Counted from the stretch's first letter, positions 41,632 to 50,575 are shown. The stretch: 64,000 nt of DNA from an uncultured Oscillospiraceae bacterium (GCA_900544375.1 UQUZ01000011.1:1-64000); one strand, 5' to 3'. The notes: generated by a model from the sequence alone, not told the origin. Made by a program: numbers and translations.

Positions 41632-42791
41632 TGCTACAACAGATCAAATATGCTATTGAGGATATCCGAGAACGAAAGCTTTTTTTTGCCTCCTATTTTT
41701 TACAAATACTCATCGGCCTTTTGGCGGTCAGTTTTCTCTTCTCTTCCGGCATACAGCTTTTTTCATTTCGGCAAAAGCTGCTTCATTTCCAAAATCTGGA
41801 TGAAATTTACTTTATGAAGGATGTAACAAACGAGGATTATCTAAACAACTCTCTTTTCCAGTCTCCGACGGTCAGGCAAGATCTGTTTCAATTTTACCAA
41901 TTTTTAAAAACGTCTAAGGGCTTTACTTCCTACAGCTTTTATGCAGAAGAAGGAATTGTTGTGCCATTGACACAATCTAAAAAAGGTGAAAAAAAGCCGC
42001 ATCCGATTTTATACATAGATTCCGCTTTTCAGAATATTTTTTCACTGAAATGTACAGAGGGAACTCTTTTTCTACCAGCAGACTTTGAAAAAAAAGCAAG
42101 CCTGTCTCCCGTTTTATTGGGCGCAAATTATCGCGGGCAGTTTCATAAAGGAGATATCATTGAGCATCAATATGAAGTCAGGGGATTTCTGGAAAGTCAA
42201 TCATTTTATCTGGACCCCAAAAAAACAAACGAAATATTATATTTGGACGACGCCGTTATATTTCCATTGATCTTAAATGAAGCCTCTGAGCTGGGCGCGT
42301 TAGATATGGCGATCAACAATACTTGCATCCTCACGAAGAATCCGGCTTCTCTTGTAGAGATCCAGCAGAAGTCAGCCTCCATGGCGCTTTTTACCTATGA
42401 ATTTATCAGCATGGAACAGCAGCTCCATGCAATCATCCAGTCTGAACTGCGCACGATACAATTGCTTTTGCTGCCCATGAGCCTCGTGCTGGCCTTATGC
42501 ACAATCTGCATGATTTCCTCCCTGTTCATCTTCGTACAGAAACGTCAACGCGAATTTGCCGTCCATCTCCTATGTGGGTGCAATATGTTTTTATTGGTAT
42601 TCCGTTTATGCTTGCAAGTTTGGCTTGTCGTGTGCATAGCAGCGCTTCTGACCGGGTTCTTGTTTCACGAGCTTTCTGTCACGCTGTTTATTCTTTCGTT
42701 CAGCGTTCTGATTTGCCTGCTCACGACCCTTCCGCCATCTATAAAACTCCTGCATACCGATATTGCCCAAATTTTGAAACGGAGTGAATGA
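41628..42791 (+). CDS. FtsX-like permease B of the bacteriocin cluster
   Basis: A 387-residue membrane protein with the same plan as permease A: first helix about 18-40, an extracellular domain of about 230 residues, and three C-terminal helices (about 283-305, 325-345 and 352-372). It overlaps permease A by 4 nt and is followed after 4 nt by the ATPase. The pair plus ATPase would make an 8-helix MacB-like complex. Function in export or self-protection is inferred from context only. Confidence 0.72.
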   Translation: MMLQQIKYAIEDIRERKLFFASYFLQILIGLLAVSFLFSSGIQLFSFRQKLLHFQNLDEIYFMKDVTNEDYLNNSLFQSPTVRQDLFQFYQFLKTSKGFTSYSFYAEEGIVVPLTQSKKGEKKPHPILYIDSAFQNIFSLKCTEGTLFLPADFEKKASLSPVLLGANYRGQFHKGDIIEHQYEVRGFLESQSFYLDPKKTNEILYLDDAVIFPLILNEASELGALDMAINNTCILTKNPASLVEIQQKSASMALFTYEFISMEQQLHAIIQSELRTIQLLLLPMSLVLALCTICMISSLFIFVQKRQREFAVHLLCGCNMFLLVFRLCLQVWLVVCIAALLTGFLFHELSVTLFILSFSVLICLLTTLPPSIKLLHTDIAQILKRSE

Positions 42792-42795
42792 CACA

Positions 42796-43464
42796 ATGAT
42801 CGAATTGATCGACGGAGTCAAAATATATGGAAAAGGCTCCTCGCGTGTTTTTGCCCTGAATGGCCTTTCCCTGCAAATCCAAAAGGGAGAGCTGGTCGCC
42901 CTGATGGGGCCTTCCGGCTCCGGAAAATCTACGCTGCTCAATATCATCGGATGCATTGACCAACTGACAAGCGGCAGCTATCTTCTGGACGGAACGGACA
43001 TCCAAAATTTTAGCCATATGCGTTTGGCGCAGCTCCGGAATAAACGCTTTGGGTTTGTATTGCAGGATTTCGGCCTCATTGATCATTGGACCGTTTCTAA
43101 AAATGTAGAAATCCCGCTTTCCTATGCCAAGCCCTCTGACAAAAAGCCAAAGGAACGCATTGAACAGGTTTTGAATCAACTTCAAATAGCAGATAAAAAA
43201 TCCGAATTGGCTTATCGCCTATCCGGAGGGCAAAAGCAACGGGTTGCGATTGCACGGGCAATTGTCAATGATCCGCAGATTATTCTGGCTGATGAGCCGA
43301 CTGGCGCACTGGATCAAAAAACTGGTAGAGAAGTGTTAAACATCCTGCAAAAAATTCACCAGGCGGGTAAAACGGTTATAATTGTCACGCACGACCCCTC
43401 TGTGGCAGGCGCCTGCAATCGCGTGATTCAAATTGTTGACGGTAAAATGAAGCAGGAACAGTGA
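42796..43464 (+). CDS. ABC ATPase of the bacteriocin cluster (MacB/LolD type)
   Basis: A 222-residue ATPase. Walker A is GPSGSGKST, the signature is LSGGQKQRVAIARA, Walker B is IILADEPTGALD, and the H-loop is VTHDPS. MGPSGSGKSTLLNIIGCID is typical of the LolD/MacB group and of the ATPases in lactococcin-972-type loci. ATG at 42796 is preferred over a GTG four codons earlier, which overlaps the ribosome site GGAG. It is preceded by two FtsX-like permeases and followed 76 nt later by the bacteriocin gene. Confidence 0.9.
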   Translation: MIELIDGVKIYGKGSSRVFALNGLSLQIQKGELVALMGPSGSGKSTLLNIIGCIDQLTSGSYLLDGTDIQNFSHMRLAQLRNKRFGFVLQDFGLIDHWTVSKNVEIPLSYAKPSDKKPKERIEQVLNQLQIADKKSELAYRLSGGQKQRVAIARAIVNDPQIILADEPTGALDQKTGREVLNILQKIHQAGKTVIIVTHDPSVAGACNRVIQIVDGKMKQEQ

Positions 43465-43540
43465 TTTGCTTTGCCAAAGTATTTTAGCAAGAAACGTTGT
43501 CCACAACATTTCAATTTATAGAAGGAAAGGAGAAAACATA

Positions 43541-43899
43541 CTGACTGAAAAAACAAAAAACGTCTTTTGACTATAGCAGCTTTCATTCTGGTTTTCGCTT
43601 GTGTCTTTGCTACTGCGTCGGCAATTGGCCCCCTTTTTGCCTCTACAAATTCCGGTGTCTTTAGTAACTCGGTAGAGGCTTGGTGCCAAGTTGGTTTTGT
43701 TGCAACGGGAGACTACGGAACCACAAAGGGCAAAAAGCTAAGCAACTGTTATGTGCGCCTTCAGGAAGGAAATTACGATTCTGGAAGACTGTATGGTACA
43801 CAGTGGGCTGATGCGACAGACTTTAAAAGGGCCTATGTATCAAAATGGAATAACCCTGCTTATACCTGCTATGGAAACTGGGGATGGGTATATCAATAA
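43541..43899 (+). CDS. Lactococcin-972-like secreted bacteriocin, disrupted or frameshifted start
   Basis: The downstream frame (from 43561) gives a signal peptide RLLTIAAFILVFACVFATAS followed by a mature part of about 80 residues with SNCYVRLQEGNYDSGRL, YGTQWADATDF and a C-terminal YGNWGWVY. The order S..V..., G...D.GR..G..WA.AT..., Y.NW matches lactococcin 972 in outline; three Cys are extra. The ribosome site GGAAAGGAG is 8 nt before CTG at 43541, but that frame ends after nine codons. It contains A AAA AAC in the correct phase, and a -1 shift there continues as CGT CTT TTG into the signal peptide. So the gene is either decoded by frameshifting from a CTG start or is a recent pseudogene with two lesions. 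The TTG at 43567 has no ribosome site. Confidence 0.6.
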
Positions 43900-44033
43900 C
43901 GACTCCTTGGGTTCTTACAGAAAAAAGGGCAAGCAGTTTCCTAATTTGAAACCACGAAATCAATCATATTTGCAATTTTTTTATAGTGGACACGTTTCTG
44001 TCGAGGATGGATTACGTTACTTCCTCTGACAAT

Positions 44034-44070
44034 AACGCCCTCAATGGATGGTAAATCCATTGAGGGCGTT
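44034..44070. terminator. Bidirectional terminator between bacteriocin gene and vanZ
   Basis: A perfect 15-bp stem AACGCCCTCAATGGA / TCCATTGAGGGCGTT with a 7-nt loop. It overlaps the last codons of the vanZ-like gene on the minus strand. Confidence 0.9.
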
Positions 44071-44634
44071 TGTATTACATCTTTGATCGATCCGTCTGCA
44101 CAGTAAAAACACCAGATACCCCAGCGCCGCGCCCAGCGTATTGAGCCACAAATCGTCAATATCCGTCCCCCGGTCCAGCGGCAGCTGGCAAAGTTCAATC
44201 GTCAGCGAAGCCAGAAAACCCGCGCCTGCCGATTTGAGGAAAGAGGGCCGCTCCCACAGCAGCGCCGTAAAAAATCCAATCGGCAGAAACATGCCGATAT
44301 TGCCAAGGAAATTGATGATAAAATAGCCCGTGCCAGAGGCGAGGCTGTCGGCAAAAATCCGGAAAGGAATCAGATTGATCCGTAAACCTGTCTGCCCCCC
44401 TCCCATAATTGCGAGGCCGCCCACGCCAAACTCCAGCCTGGGCACCACCGTCTGCGAGGCAAGGCCCGCAAGAAAGAGCAGGAAAACACAGAACGCCAGC
44501 TCATGCCGCCAAGTGGTGTGCCGGCCACGTTTATGCAGGCCGCGCACCCGCAGCCAGCGGTATAAAAAAATCACGGGAAACGCACAGAGCATATAGGGTA
44601 TCATATGGATTCCATAAGAAAGGATTCGCTCCAT
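44041..44634 (-). CDS. VanZ-family membrane protein
   Basis: A 197-residue VanZ-like protein with five predicted helices. The family core is NIGMFLPIGFFTALLWER, SLTIELCQLPLDRGTDIDDLWLNTLGAALGY. VanZ in Enterococcus adds low-level teicoplanin resistance by an unknown mechanism; chromosomal homologues like this one have no proven role. AGTGAGGG lies before the ATG. Its C-terminus runs into a terminator stem. Adjacent to a GH35 gene in the same direction. Confidence 0.9.
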   Translation of the reverse strand: MERILSYGIHMIPYMLCAFPVIFLYRWLRVRGLHKRGRHTTWRHELAFCVFLLFLAGLASQTVVPRLEFGVGGLAIMGGGQTGLRINLIPFRIFADSLASGTGYFIINFLGNIGMFLPIGFFTALLWERPSFLKSAGAGFLASLTIELCQLPLDRGTDIDDLWLNTLGAALGYLVFLLCRRIDQRCNTNALNGFTIH

Positions 44635-44675
44635 TCGTATCCCTCACTTTGCGGGCAGAAAACGGCCACAGGGCG

Positions 44676-46400
44676 TCAGCCGATATCGTGGTAATCCGTG
44701 ATCTCCACCTCATTCGCCCGGCAGCCTTCCAACTCCAGGACGATGATCTCATTCTCCTGCTTTAAAATCGTGCCCGGCACATAGAGCGATTTCTGCGGGC
44801 CGATCTTCCAGTAGCGGCCGAGATTGAAGCCGTTAATAAACACATAGCCCTTTGTAAAGCCCTTCAGGTGCACAAAGCAATCCGCCTGCGAATTGGTGGT
44901 AAAGCGGCCCTTTAAAAAGGCTGGAAAATCCTCGCTCCCGCTGTAGTCGAGCGCGTCGATGTTATCCAACGGCAGGGTGTAGACATCCCAGTTGAAGAGC
45001 ACCTGGTTATTCAGGCGGATCTGTCTGACGCCCTTGCGGTCGTGCAGCTCCGGGCCATAATTGACGCGGCCCATCGCCTCAACAAGGATATCCAGGCTGC
45101 CGCCATCAGGCAGCGCCTCGATAGAGACGAACTTCTTTTTATCATTGCGGTAAACCATGCCGCGCAGTTGGCCGTTGACATAAACATAGGCACGGTCCGC
45201 CAGCCCGTCGATAAAGAGCTTAGAAGCCTCATACGGGCCCTTGAGATCGTGATGATAAAGGATAAAACCAAAATTCTGGCCGTAATACTCCATGCTGCGC
45301 GTCATCACGCTTCTGTGGCGCTTGCCGATCTTCGTTGCGTTATGTAAAAAGGAATACTGCTGGGTCAGCGCGACCGGACCAATGTTTTGCAGCGCAGGCG
45401 GCGCGGGCAGCGGCTCCGCCGGGATTCCCTGAAAAGCAAGCAATACCTCTCGTACCGCATGGTATTTCTTCGTGTATCCGCCCCATTCGTTGAGCAGGGC
45501 GTCGTCATCATAGCTCGTCACCGTCGGCTGATATTTCCCGCCATGGTTTGCGCCCGCCGTAAAGCCGAAATTCGTGCCGCCATGGAACATATAAAAGCTG
45601 AAATTCCCGCCCATCTGGAGCATGGTTTTCAGCTCGTTGACCACCGAGCGCGGCCGGCGGTGGTGGTGCCTTTCACCCCAGTGGTCAAACCAGCCGTTCC
45701 AGAACTCGCCGCACATCAGCGGCGCGCCGGGCTGGCGGCGGTCAACCGCCTTGAAATTTCCCTTCACATTCGAGCCGAAATTAACAACCTTAAAAACATA
45801 GGGAAGGGTTCCACCGGTGAGCATCGCGTCGTTCGCGCCATCTGAGGTAAACAGCAGCGTGTCCACACCGCACTCACGGATGAGCTGCTCGATAAAGGCG
45901 AGATAGTTTTTATCGTTGCCATAGCTGCCATATTCATTTTCAACCTGCACGGCAAGAATGTTGCCTCCATTGGAGAGCAGCATCGGCTGAATTCTGCTAA
46001 ACAGCTCATGGTAAAAATCGGAGACATGCTTGAGATATGGCTCATAGCAGCAACGCACACGCATATTTTCATCTGCCAGCAGCCAGGCAGGCAGGCCGCC
46101 AAAATCCCACTCCGCGCAGATATACGGGCCGGGACGCACGATCGCATAAAGCCCTAGCTCCTGCGCAATGCGCAGAAAACGGACGATATCGAGCATACCG
46201 GAAAAATCAAAAACGCCCTTCTTTGGCTCGTGCAGGTTCCAGCAAACGTAGGTTTCCACAGTGTTAAACCCGGCGAGCTTCAGCTTGCGCAGGCGATCCT
46301 CCCAATACTCCGGCACCGTGCGGAAATAGTGAATCGCACCGGCATAGATGTGGAATTTCTCTCCGTCCAAATAGAATTGGTTGCCTTTGATCTCCAGCAC
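44676..46400 (-). CDS. Beta-galactosidase, glycoside hydrolase family 35
   Basis: A 574-residue GH35 enzyme. Catalytic acid/base Glu in VQVENEYGSYG (about residue 155) and nucleophile Glu in MCGEFWNGWFDHWGE (about 231) are intact. The C-terminal half (about 330-574) contains the galactose-binding-like beta domains with GFTKGYVFINGFNLGRYW. There is no signal peptide, so it cleaves terminal beta-galactosides inside the cell. It starts with GTG, with GAGGAGGG 8 nt upstream. It lies in front of two tandem copies of a promoter-palindrome element. Confidence 0.96.
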   Translation of the reverse strand: MLEIKGNQFYLDGEKFHIYAGAIHYFRTVPEYWEDRLRKLKLAGFNTVETYVCWNLHEPKKGVFDFSGMLDIVRFLRIAQELGLYAIVRPGPYICAEWDFGGLPAWLLADENMRVRCCYEPYLKHVSDFYHELFSRIQPMLLSNGGNILAVQVENEYGSYGNDKNYLAFIEQLIRECGVDTLLFTSDGANDAMLTGGTLPYVFKVVNFGSNVKGNFKAVDRRQPGAPLMCGEFWNGWFDHWGERHHHRRPRSVVNELKTMLQMGGNFSFYMFHGGTNFGFTAGANHGGKYQPTVTSYDDDALLNEWGGYTKKYHAVREVLLAFQGIPAEPLPAPPALQNIGPVALTQQYSFLHNATKIGKRHRSVMTRSMEYYGQNFGFILYHHDLKGPYEASKLFIDGLADRAYVYVNGQLRGMVYRNDKKKFVSIEALPDGGSLDILVEAMGRVNYGPELHDRKGVRQIRLNNQVLFNWDVYTLPLDNIDALDYSGSEDFPAFLKGRFTTNSQADCFVHLKGFTKGYVFINGFNLGRYWKIGPQKSLYVPGTILKQENEIIVLELEGCRANEVEITDYHDIG

Positions 46401-46484
46401 CCAAATCCCTCCTCAATCAATTATCACTATTATAACAATACCCGCCAAGCTTACCCCTGCGGAAGGCATTTGGGGAATGCTTCC

Positions 46485-46655
46485 AAGTTTCAAAGCTTGA
46501 AACTTTGCGACCCGTTTGAAGCTATTATACCATGCGCGCAAGATCAACCCCTGTGAAAAATGGCGTTGCCGCTCTGCGGCAGGAGGCGTTTTACGCCGAC
46601 AGGCATTTTTCCAATGCTTCAAACTCTGTTTGAAGCTATCATACCATATCCGTAG
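46485..46655 (-). repeat. Two tandem promoter-palindrome elements upstream of the GH35 gene
   Basis: Copy A reads on the minus strand TATGAT, AGCTTCAAAC, AGA, GTTTGAAGC (46616-46636), then GCATT/AATGC and CTGTCGGCG and CGGCAACGCCATTTTT. Copy B starts TATAAT AGCTTCAAACGGG (46533 downwards) but its downstream arm has diverged into AAGTTTCAA/TTGAAACTT (46485-46505). The same element precedes folC and, in shorter form, the M28 gene. Confidence 0.65.
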
Positions 46656-46705
46656 GGAAAAAGGAATTGGTATTCGGCAAATTTTACGGTTTTTCGCAGG
46701 GCGCT

Positions 46706-47014
46706 CTACACCAGCAGCTCCGCGAGAAACACCGCCGCGCAGGAGCACAGCGCAACCGTGAGCAGGCTCTTCTCCAAAAACGCAAGGATCATGGCCACCG
46801 CAAGGCCCGCCAGCGCAGAATAAACGCTCCCCGTCGAATAGAGGATCGCGGGGAACGTCATTGCGCCGAGCACCGCATAGGGGATGTAATAAAGAAAAGA
46901 ACGGATAAAGCGGTTTTTGATCTTTTTTTGGAACACTGTCAGGGGCAGCATCCGGATGAGATACGTCACCCCTGCCATCACAGCGATATAGGCAAGCAGC
47001 ATTCCCGTTTTCAT
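46706..47014 (-). CDS. azlD: AzlD-family branched-chain amino acid transport protein
   Basis: A 102-residue protein with four hydrophobic segments, and TYLIRMLPLTVFQKKIKNRFIRSFLYYIPYAVLGA as the AzlD hallmark. It is the small subunit of the AzlCD exporter of branched-chain amino acids. ATG at 47014 is preferred: GGAGGAG is 8 nt upstream, and the gene then overlaps azlC by 4 nt. Confidence 0.92.
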   Translation of the reverse strand: MKTGMLLAYIAVMAGVTYLIRMLPLTVFQKKIKNRFIRSFLYYIPYAVLGAMTFPAILYSTGSVYSALAGLAVAMILAFLEKSLLTVALCSCAAVFLAELLV

Positions 47015-47742
47015 GGCGCACACTCCTCCCCGGCCTCCGGCCAGCGCTCCTCCTGCTCCACAGGGCGCAGCAACGCGCCCAATGCGGAAGCTGCCACCGC
47101 GCAGATGATGATGACGAAGCCGGCAGAAATTCCTTTAAGCGCAGGCAGCCACTGAAACAGGCTGCTCATTGCAACCGACAGGGCCACTACGCCGAGCACC
47201 GCCCGGCTATGCTTCGCGGGCGGTACGATAATGGCCAGAAACATGCCGTAAATCGCAATGCCGAAGGCGGAAGCGACGCGGTCCGGCAAAAGTGAAGCCG
47301 CAGCCGCGCCGATAAGCGTCCCGCCCGACCAGCCAAGGTAGGGGATGAGCGCAAGGCCCCAGAGATAGCGCCGCCCAAGCGTGCCCTCCTGCATGCTGGC
47401 CACCGCAAAAATTTCATCCGTATTGAAAAAAGAGAGGAAAACCCGATCGATCGTCCGGATGCTGCCGCTGAGCTTCTGGGACAACGACAGCGACATCAGC
47501 GAATATCGAATATTGACGACAAACTGGGTCAGCGCCATTTCAAACAGCGGCGCTCCCCCCGTGATCAGTGAAAGCCCGGCGAATTGCCCAGCGGAGGTGA
47601 GGTTGGTCATCGAGATTAGTACCGCCGCCCAAACCGGCAGGCCCGCCGCCACCGCCATCACGCCGAATGTGACCGAAACGGATAGGTAGCCAAGACCAAT
47701 CGGCACGCCATCGCGCAGGCCTTTCGAAAAATGATTTTGCAT
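47011..47742 (-). CDS. azlC: AzlC-family branched-chain amino acid exporter
   Basis: A 243-residue membrane protein with eight predicted helices. GLRDGVPIGLGYLSVSVTFGVMA and NLTSAGQFAGLSLI are the AzlC hallmarks. It exports branched-chain amino acids with AzlD. The ATG at 47742 lies 9 nt after GGAGG; the upstream extension has no signal. Confidence 0.93.
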   Translation of the reverse strand: MQNHFSKGLRDGVPIGLGYLSVSVTFGVMAVAAGLPVWAAVLISMTNLTSAGQFAGLSLITGGAPLFEMALTQFVVNIRYSLMSLSLSQKLSGSIRTIDRVFLSFFNTDEIFAVASMQEGTLGRRYLWGLALIPYLGWSGGTLIGAAAASLLPDRVASAFGIAIYGMFLAIIVPPAKHSRAVLGVVALSVAMSSLFQWLPALKGISAGFVIIICAVAASALGALLRPVEQEERWPEAGEECAP

Positions 47743-47833
47743 GCGTTGCGTATCCTCCACAAAAATCCTCTTTCCCAAATCTTCTAAAAATATAGCGGGC
47801 AAAAAGCAGCCAAAGTCCATAGTTAGATAGAAA

Positions 47834-47866
47834 GAGCGCCTCCGACGCAAGGCCGGAAGCGCTCTG
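47834..47866 (-). terminator. Terminator of the cmk-plsC-ispH operon
   Basis: AGAGCGC and GCGCTCT, with extended CCG/CGG pairing, are followed by TTTCT on the minus strand. Confidence 0.75.
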
Positions 47867-47906
47867 TTTCATCAAGATAAAACTACTCAAATGGGGCAGA
47901 ACGATC

Positions 47907-49943
47907 TCAGTCCTCGTCGTCCGCCTGGTTATCGTCCAAAAGCGCACGGATCGAAAGGCTAACGCGCTTCTTATCAAAATCGATATCCGTGATCTTCACG
48001 CGCACTTCTTCGCCTACAGAAAGCACATCCTGTGGTTTTTCGATCCTGTGGTCAGCAATCTGAGAAATGTGGATTAGGCCGTCGATGCCTGGAATGATCT
48101 GCGCGAACGCACCGAACGCCGTCATTCCGACAACCTTCGCCGTAACCTCGCTGCCAACCGGATAATCACGGCGCAGGATCTCCCAGGGGTTGTCCTCCAC
48201 TTTCTTATAGCCGAGCGAAATCTTGCGTTTCTCCGGATCCAACGCTTTGATATAAACCTCGATCTGATCGCCCACCGAAACAACCTCCGAGGGGTGCTTG
48301 ATGCGGTTCCAGGAAAGCTCGGAGATATGAACCATTCCGTCCACACCGCCGATATCGACAAACGCGCCGTAGGAAACAATCGTGCGAACCGTGCCGGTGT
48401 AAACCTGGCCTACCTCTGCCTGCGCCCAGAAGGCATCCTCCGCGGCCTTGCGCGCTTCCTTAAGCACTGCACGGATAGAACCTACCGCGCGGCGGCGGGG
48501 CTTATTGACCTCAATGATGCGGAACTGCACATGCTGGTGCAGCAGGCCATCCAGCGGCTCGCCGCGGGAGGCAGTGGCTAGGGAAGCCGGGATAAACACA
48601 CGCACGCCGTTGGTGGAGGCGAGCACGCCGCCCTTGATGACATCTGTGATGACGCCTTCCAAGATGGATTCGTCTTCGCTAGCTTTCACAACGTCATCCC
48701 ACGCCTTGATCGCGTCAAAACGTTTTTTGGAGAGCATAACAGTGCCCTCCGCATCGTTGGTTTTCATGATAATCAGATCAAGCACGTCGCCCACCTTGAC
48801 CGCCTCCAGCGGATTGACTGTGGGATCAGCGCTGAATTCATCAAGCGGTATGTAGCCCGCGTGCTTCCTGCCGATATCAACCTGGATCTCGGAGGGAGAC
48901 ATGCCGACGACGGTACCCTTCACCTTCTGATCTGTATTCATACTCTGCAAAGACGCTTCAAGCGCCTCAGAAAAGCTCATCTCGTCGAAGGATTTCTCAG
49001 CGGGCGCTTCCTCCTGTGCGGGCTGCGCAGCAGCCTCTTCGGCCGGCGCGGCCGATTCCGCTTTCTCCTCGACAAGCTCAGGGTTTTCATTTAACAATTC
49101 GGACATGGTTTCAAGTACCTCCTTTATAATACCAGCAGGAGTGGAAGCCCCCGCAGTAACGCCAATGGAAGAATAAACAGAAAAATCGATTCCCGCCAAT
49201 TCCTTTGCCGTTTCGATCAGGAAAGTCGGGCAGTTGCGCGCGCACACGTCGCGGAGCTTGGCCGTATTGGAGCTTTGACGCCCCCCGATGATGACCATCG
49301 CGCCGCAGGCCTTCGACAGTGCAATCGCTTCCTCCTGCCGTTCCTGAGTTGCATTACATATTGTATCAAAAACAGTGGCATTTGTACATACTAAATTTAT
49401 CTTTTTCACGCAGTTTTCCCACTCTTTTATGTGAAAAGTTGTTTGAGCAACCACTGAAATTGGCGCATTCGAAAATTCAGGATAGGTCCGTAGCAAATCC
49501 TCCAGCTGCCCCACACCGTTAAATACATAGGATTTACCCGGACAATGGCCGCGGATGCCCTGCACCTCCGGGTGTGCGGGATCCCCCGCAATCAAAACGA
49601 TATCGCCGCCCTCCGACCGCTTTGCCACGATCTGATGGATTTTGGATACAAACGGGCAGGTCGCGTCGCAGCAGTCGAGCCCCCGCTCCTTGATGGCCTG
49701 AGTGACGGCTGCCGGCACGCCGTGCGTGCGCACCACGAGCACAGCCCCCTGCGGCACCTCGCCGGTTTCATCCACAATCACAACGCCGCGTTTTTCCAAA
49801 TCGGTCACCACCTGTGGGTTGTGGATAATCGGGCCGAGCGTATAAACGGTTTTCCCCTCCTCCAGCATGGCGTAAACCATGCTGACTGCTCGATTCACGC
49901 CAAAGCAAAAGCCCGCCGTTTTCGCCAGCCTTATTTCCTGCAC
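47907..49943 (-). CDS. ispH: Fused IspH (HMBPP reductase) and S1 RNA-binding protein
   Basis: A 678-residue fusion. Residues 1-285 are 4-hydroxy-3-methylbut-2-enyl diphosphate reductase, the last step of the MEP isoprenoid pathway; cluster ligands are in AKTAGFCFGVNRA, DATCPFV and CNATQ, with active-site TFHIKEW and GGRQSSNTAKL. A linker of about 60 Ala/Glu-rich residues follows. Four S1 domains (about 360-678) with VDIGRKHAGYIPLDEF, GVRVFIPASLA, GAFVDIGGVDGMVHISELSW and GAFAQIIPGIDGLIHISQI complete it. The same fusion occurs across Clostridia. The start is GTG 49943, with GGGAGGAAG 4 nt upstream, overlapping plsC. Confidence 0.95.
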   Translation of the reverse strand: MQEIRLAKTAGFCFGVNRAVSMVYAMLEEGKTVYTLGPIIHNPQVVTDLEKRGVVIVDETGEVPQGAVLVVRTHGVPAAVTQAIKERGLDCCDATCPFVSKIHQIVAKRSEGGDIVLIAGDPAHPEVQGIRGHCPGKSYVFNGVGQLEDLLRTYPEFSNAPISVVAQTTFHIKEWENCVKKINLVCTNATVFDTICNATQERQEEAIALSKACGAMVIIGGRQSSNTAKLRDVCARNCPTFLIETAKELAGIDFSVYSSIGVTAGASTPAGIIKEVLETMSELLNENPELVEEKAESAAPAEEAAAQPAQEEAPAEKSFDEMSFSEALEASLQSMNTDQKVKGTVVGMSPSEIQVDIGRKHAGYIPLDEFSADPTVNPLEAVKVGDVLDLIIMKTNDAEGTVMLSKKRFDAIKAWDDVVKASEDESILEGVITDVIKGGVLASTNGVRVFIPASLATASRGEPLDGLLHQHVQFRIIEVNKPRRRAVGSIRAVLKEARKAAEDAFWAQAEVGQVYTGTVRTIVSYGAFVDIGGVDGMVHISELSWNRIKHPSEVVSVGDQIEVYIKALDPEKRKISLGYKKVEDNPWEILRRDYPVGSEVTAKVVGMTAFGAFAQIIPGIDGLIHISQIADHRIEKPQDVLSVGEEVRVKITDIDFDKKRVSLSIRALLDDNQADDED

Positions 49944-50575
49944 GGTCCTTCCTCCCAAAGCTCTGTAATCCGATCCATAATCAGGCGGGAGGCTTCGCGC
50001 AGCTCGCGCGTGCCGCCCTCTTCTGTAATGCCCAGCTCTTGATAGGGGATCATCTTGCCGAAGCGTACGGTCAAATCCGTCCAATATTTCGCCTGATGCT
50101 CGCTGTAGATGGATACAGGCAGCACATCCGCATGTGCCTGCTTGGCAATCAGCGCAACGCCCGCTTTAGGGGCGCCGGGGCGGTAATCCGGCGATCGGGT
50201 GCCCTCTGGAAAAATCCCCAACACATTCCCCTCTTTGACCACTCGAATGGCATATTCCACAGAAGCTTTATCAGAAGAGCCGCGTTTGACCGGAAAGGCA
50301 TTAAAACGGGTCAGAAAATAGGCTGCGGCAGGGTTGTGGAAAAGCTCCTCCTTCGCCATGAAATACATCACGCGCGTTTTGCTGCCTGCGATGACGAGCG
50401 GATCTAGGAAATGAATATGGTTAGAGGCCAGAATGAATCCGCCCTCCTTGGGTACATTCTCCTTGCCCACGAAGGTAACGCGGAACATTGTTTTATTAAA
50501 CAGCAGGATATTCAACGGCATGAGAAGGTGATAGGTGGCATGATCCTTTACCTTGCTGTAATCGAATGGCTTCAC
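49931..50575 (-). CDS. plsC: 1-acyl-sn-glycerol-3-phosphate acyltransferase
   Basis: A 214-residue PlsC-type acyltransferase that makes phosphatidic acid. Motif I is NHIHFLDP (HxxxxD), motif III is FPEGTRS, and the PVKRGSSDKA and VLPVSIY blocks are in place. The start is GTG, which overlaps the cmk stop by 4 nt (GTGA), with AAAGGAG upstream; a longer ATG start would overlap cmk by 25 nt. It overlaps ispH by 13 nt. The order cmk-plsC-ispH is common in Clostridia. Confidence 0.95.
   Translation of the reverse strand: MKPFDYSKVKDHATYHLLMPLNILLFNKTMFRVTFVGKENVPKEGGFILASNHIHFLDPLVIAGSKTRVMYFMAKEELFHNPAAAYFLTRFNAFPVKRGSSDKASVEYAIRVVKEGNVLGIFPEGTRSPDYRPGAPKAGVALIAKQAHADVLPVSIYSEHQAKYWTDLTVRFGKMIPYQELGITEEGGTRELREASRLIMDRITELWEEGPCRK

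Noticed and set aside
43567..43899. TTG at 43567 as the true start of the bacteriocin gene
   Set aside because: No Shine-Dalgarno before it and it would remove the basic n-region of the signal peptide; the real ribosome site points to 43541.
43751..44029. 92-codon plus-strand frame overlapping the end of the bacteriocin gene
   Set aside because: Alternative frame of the bacteriocin gene and its 3' flank, with no ribosome site.
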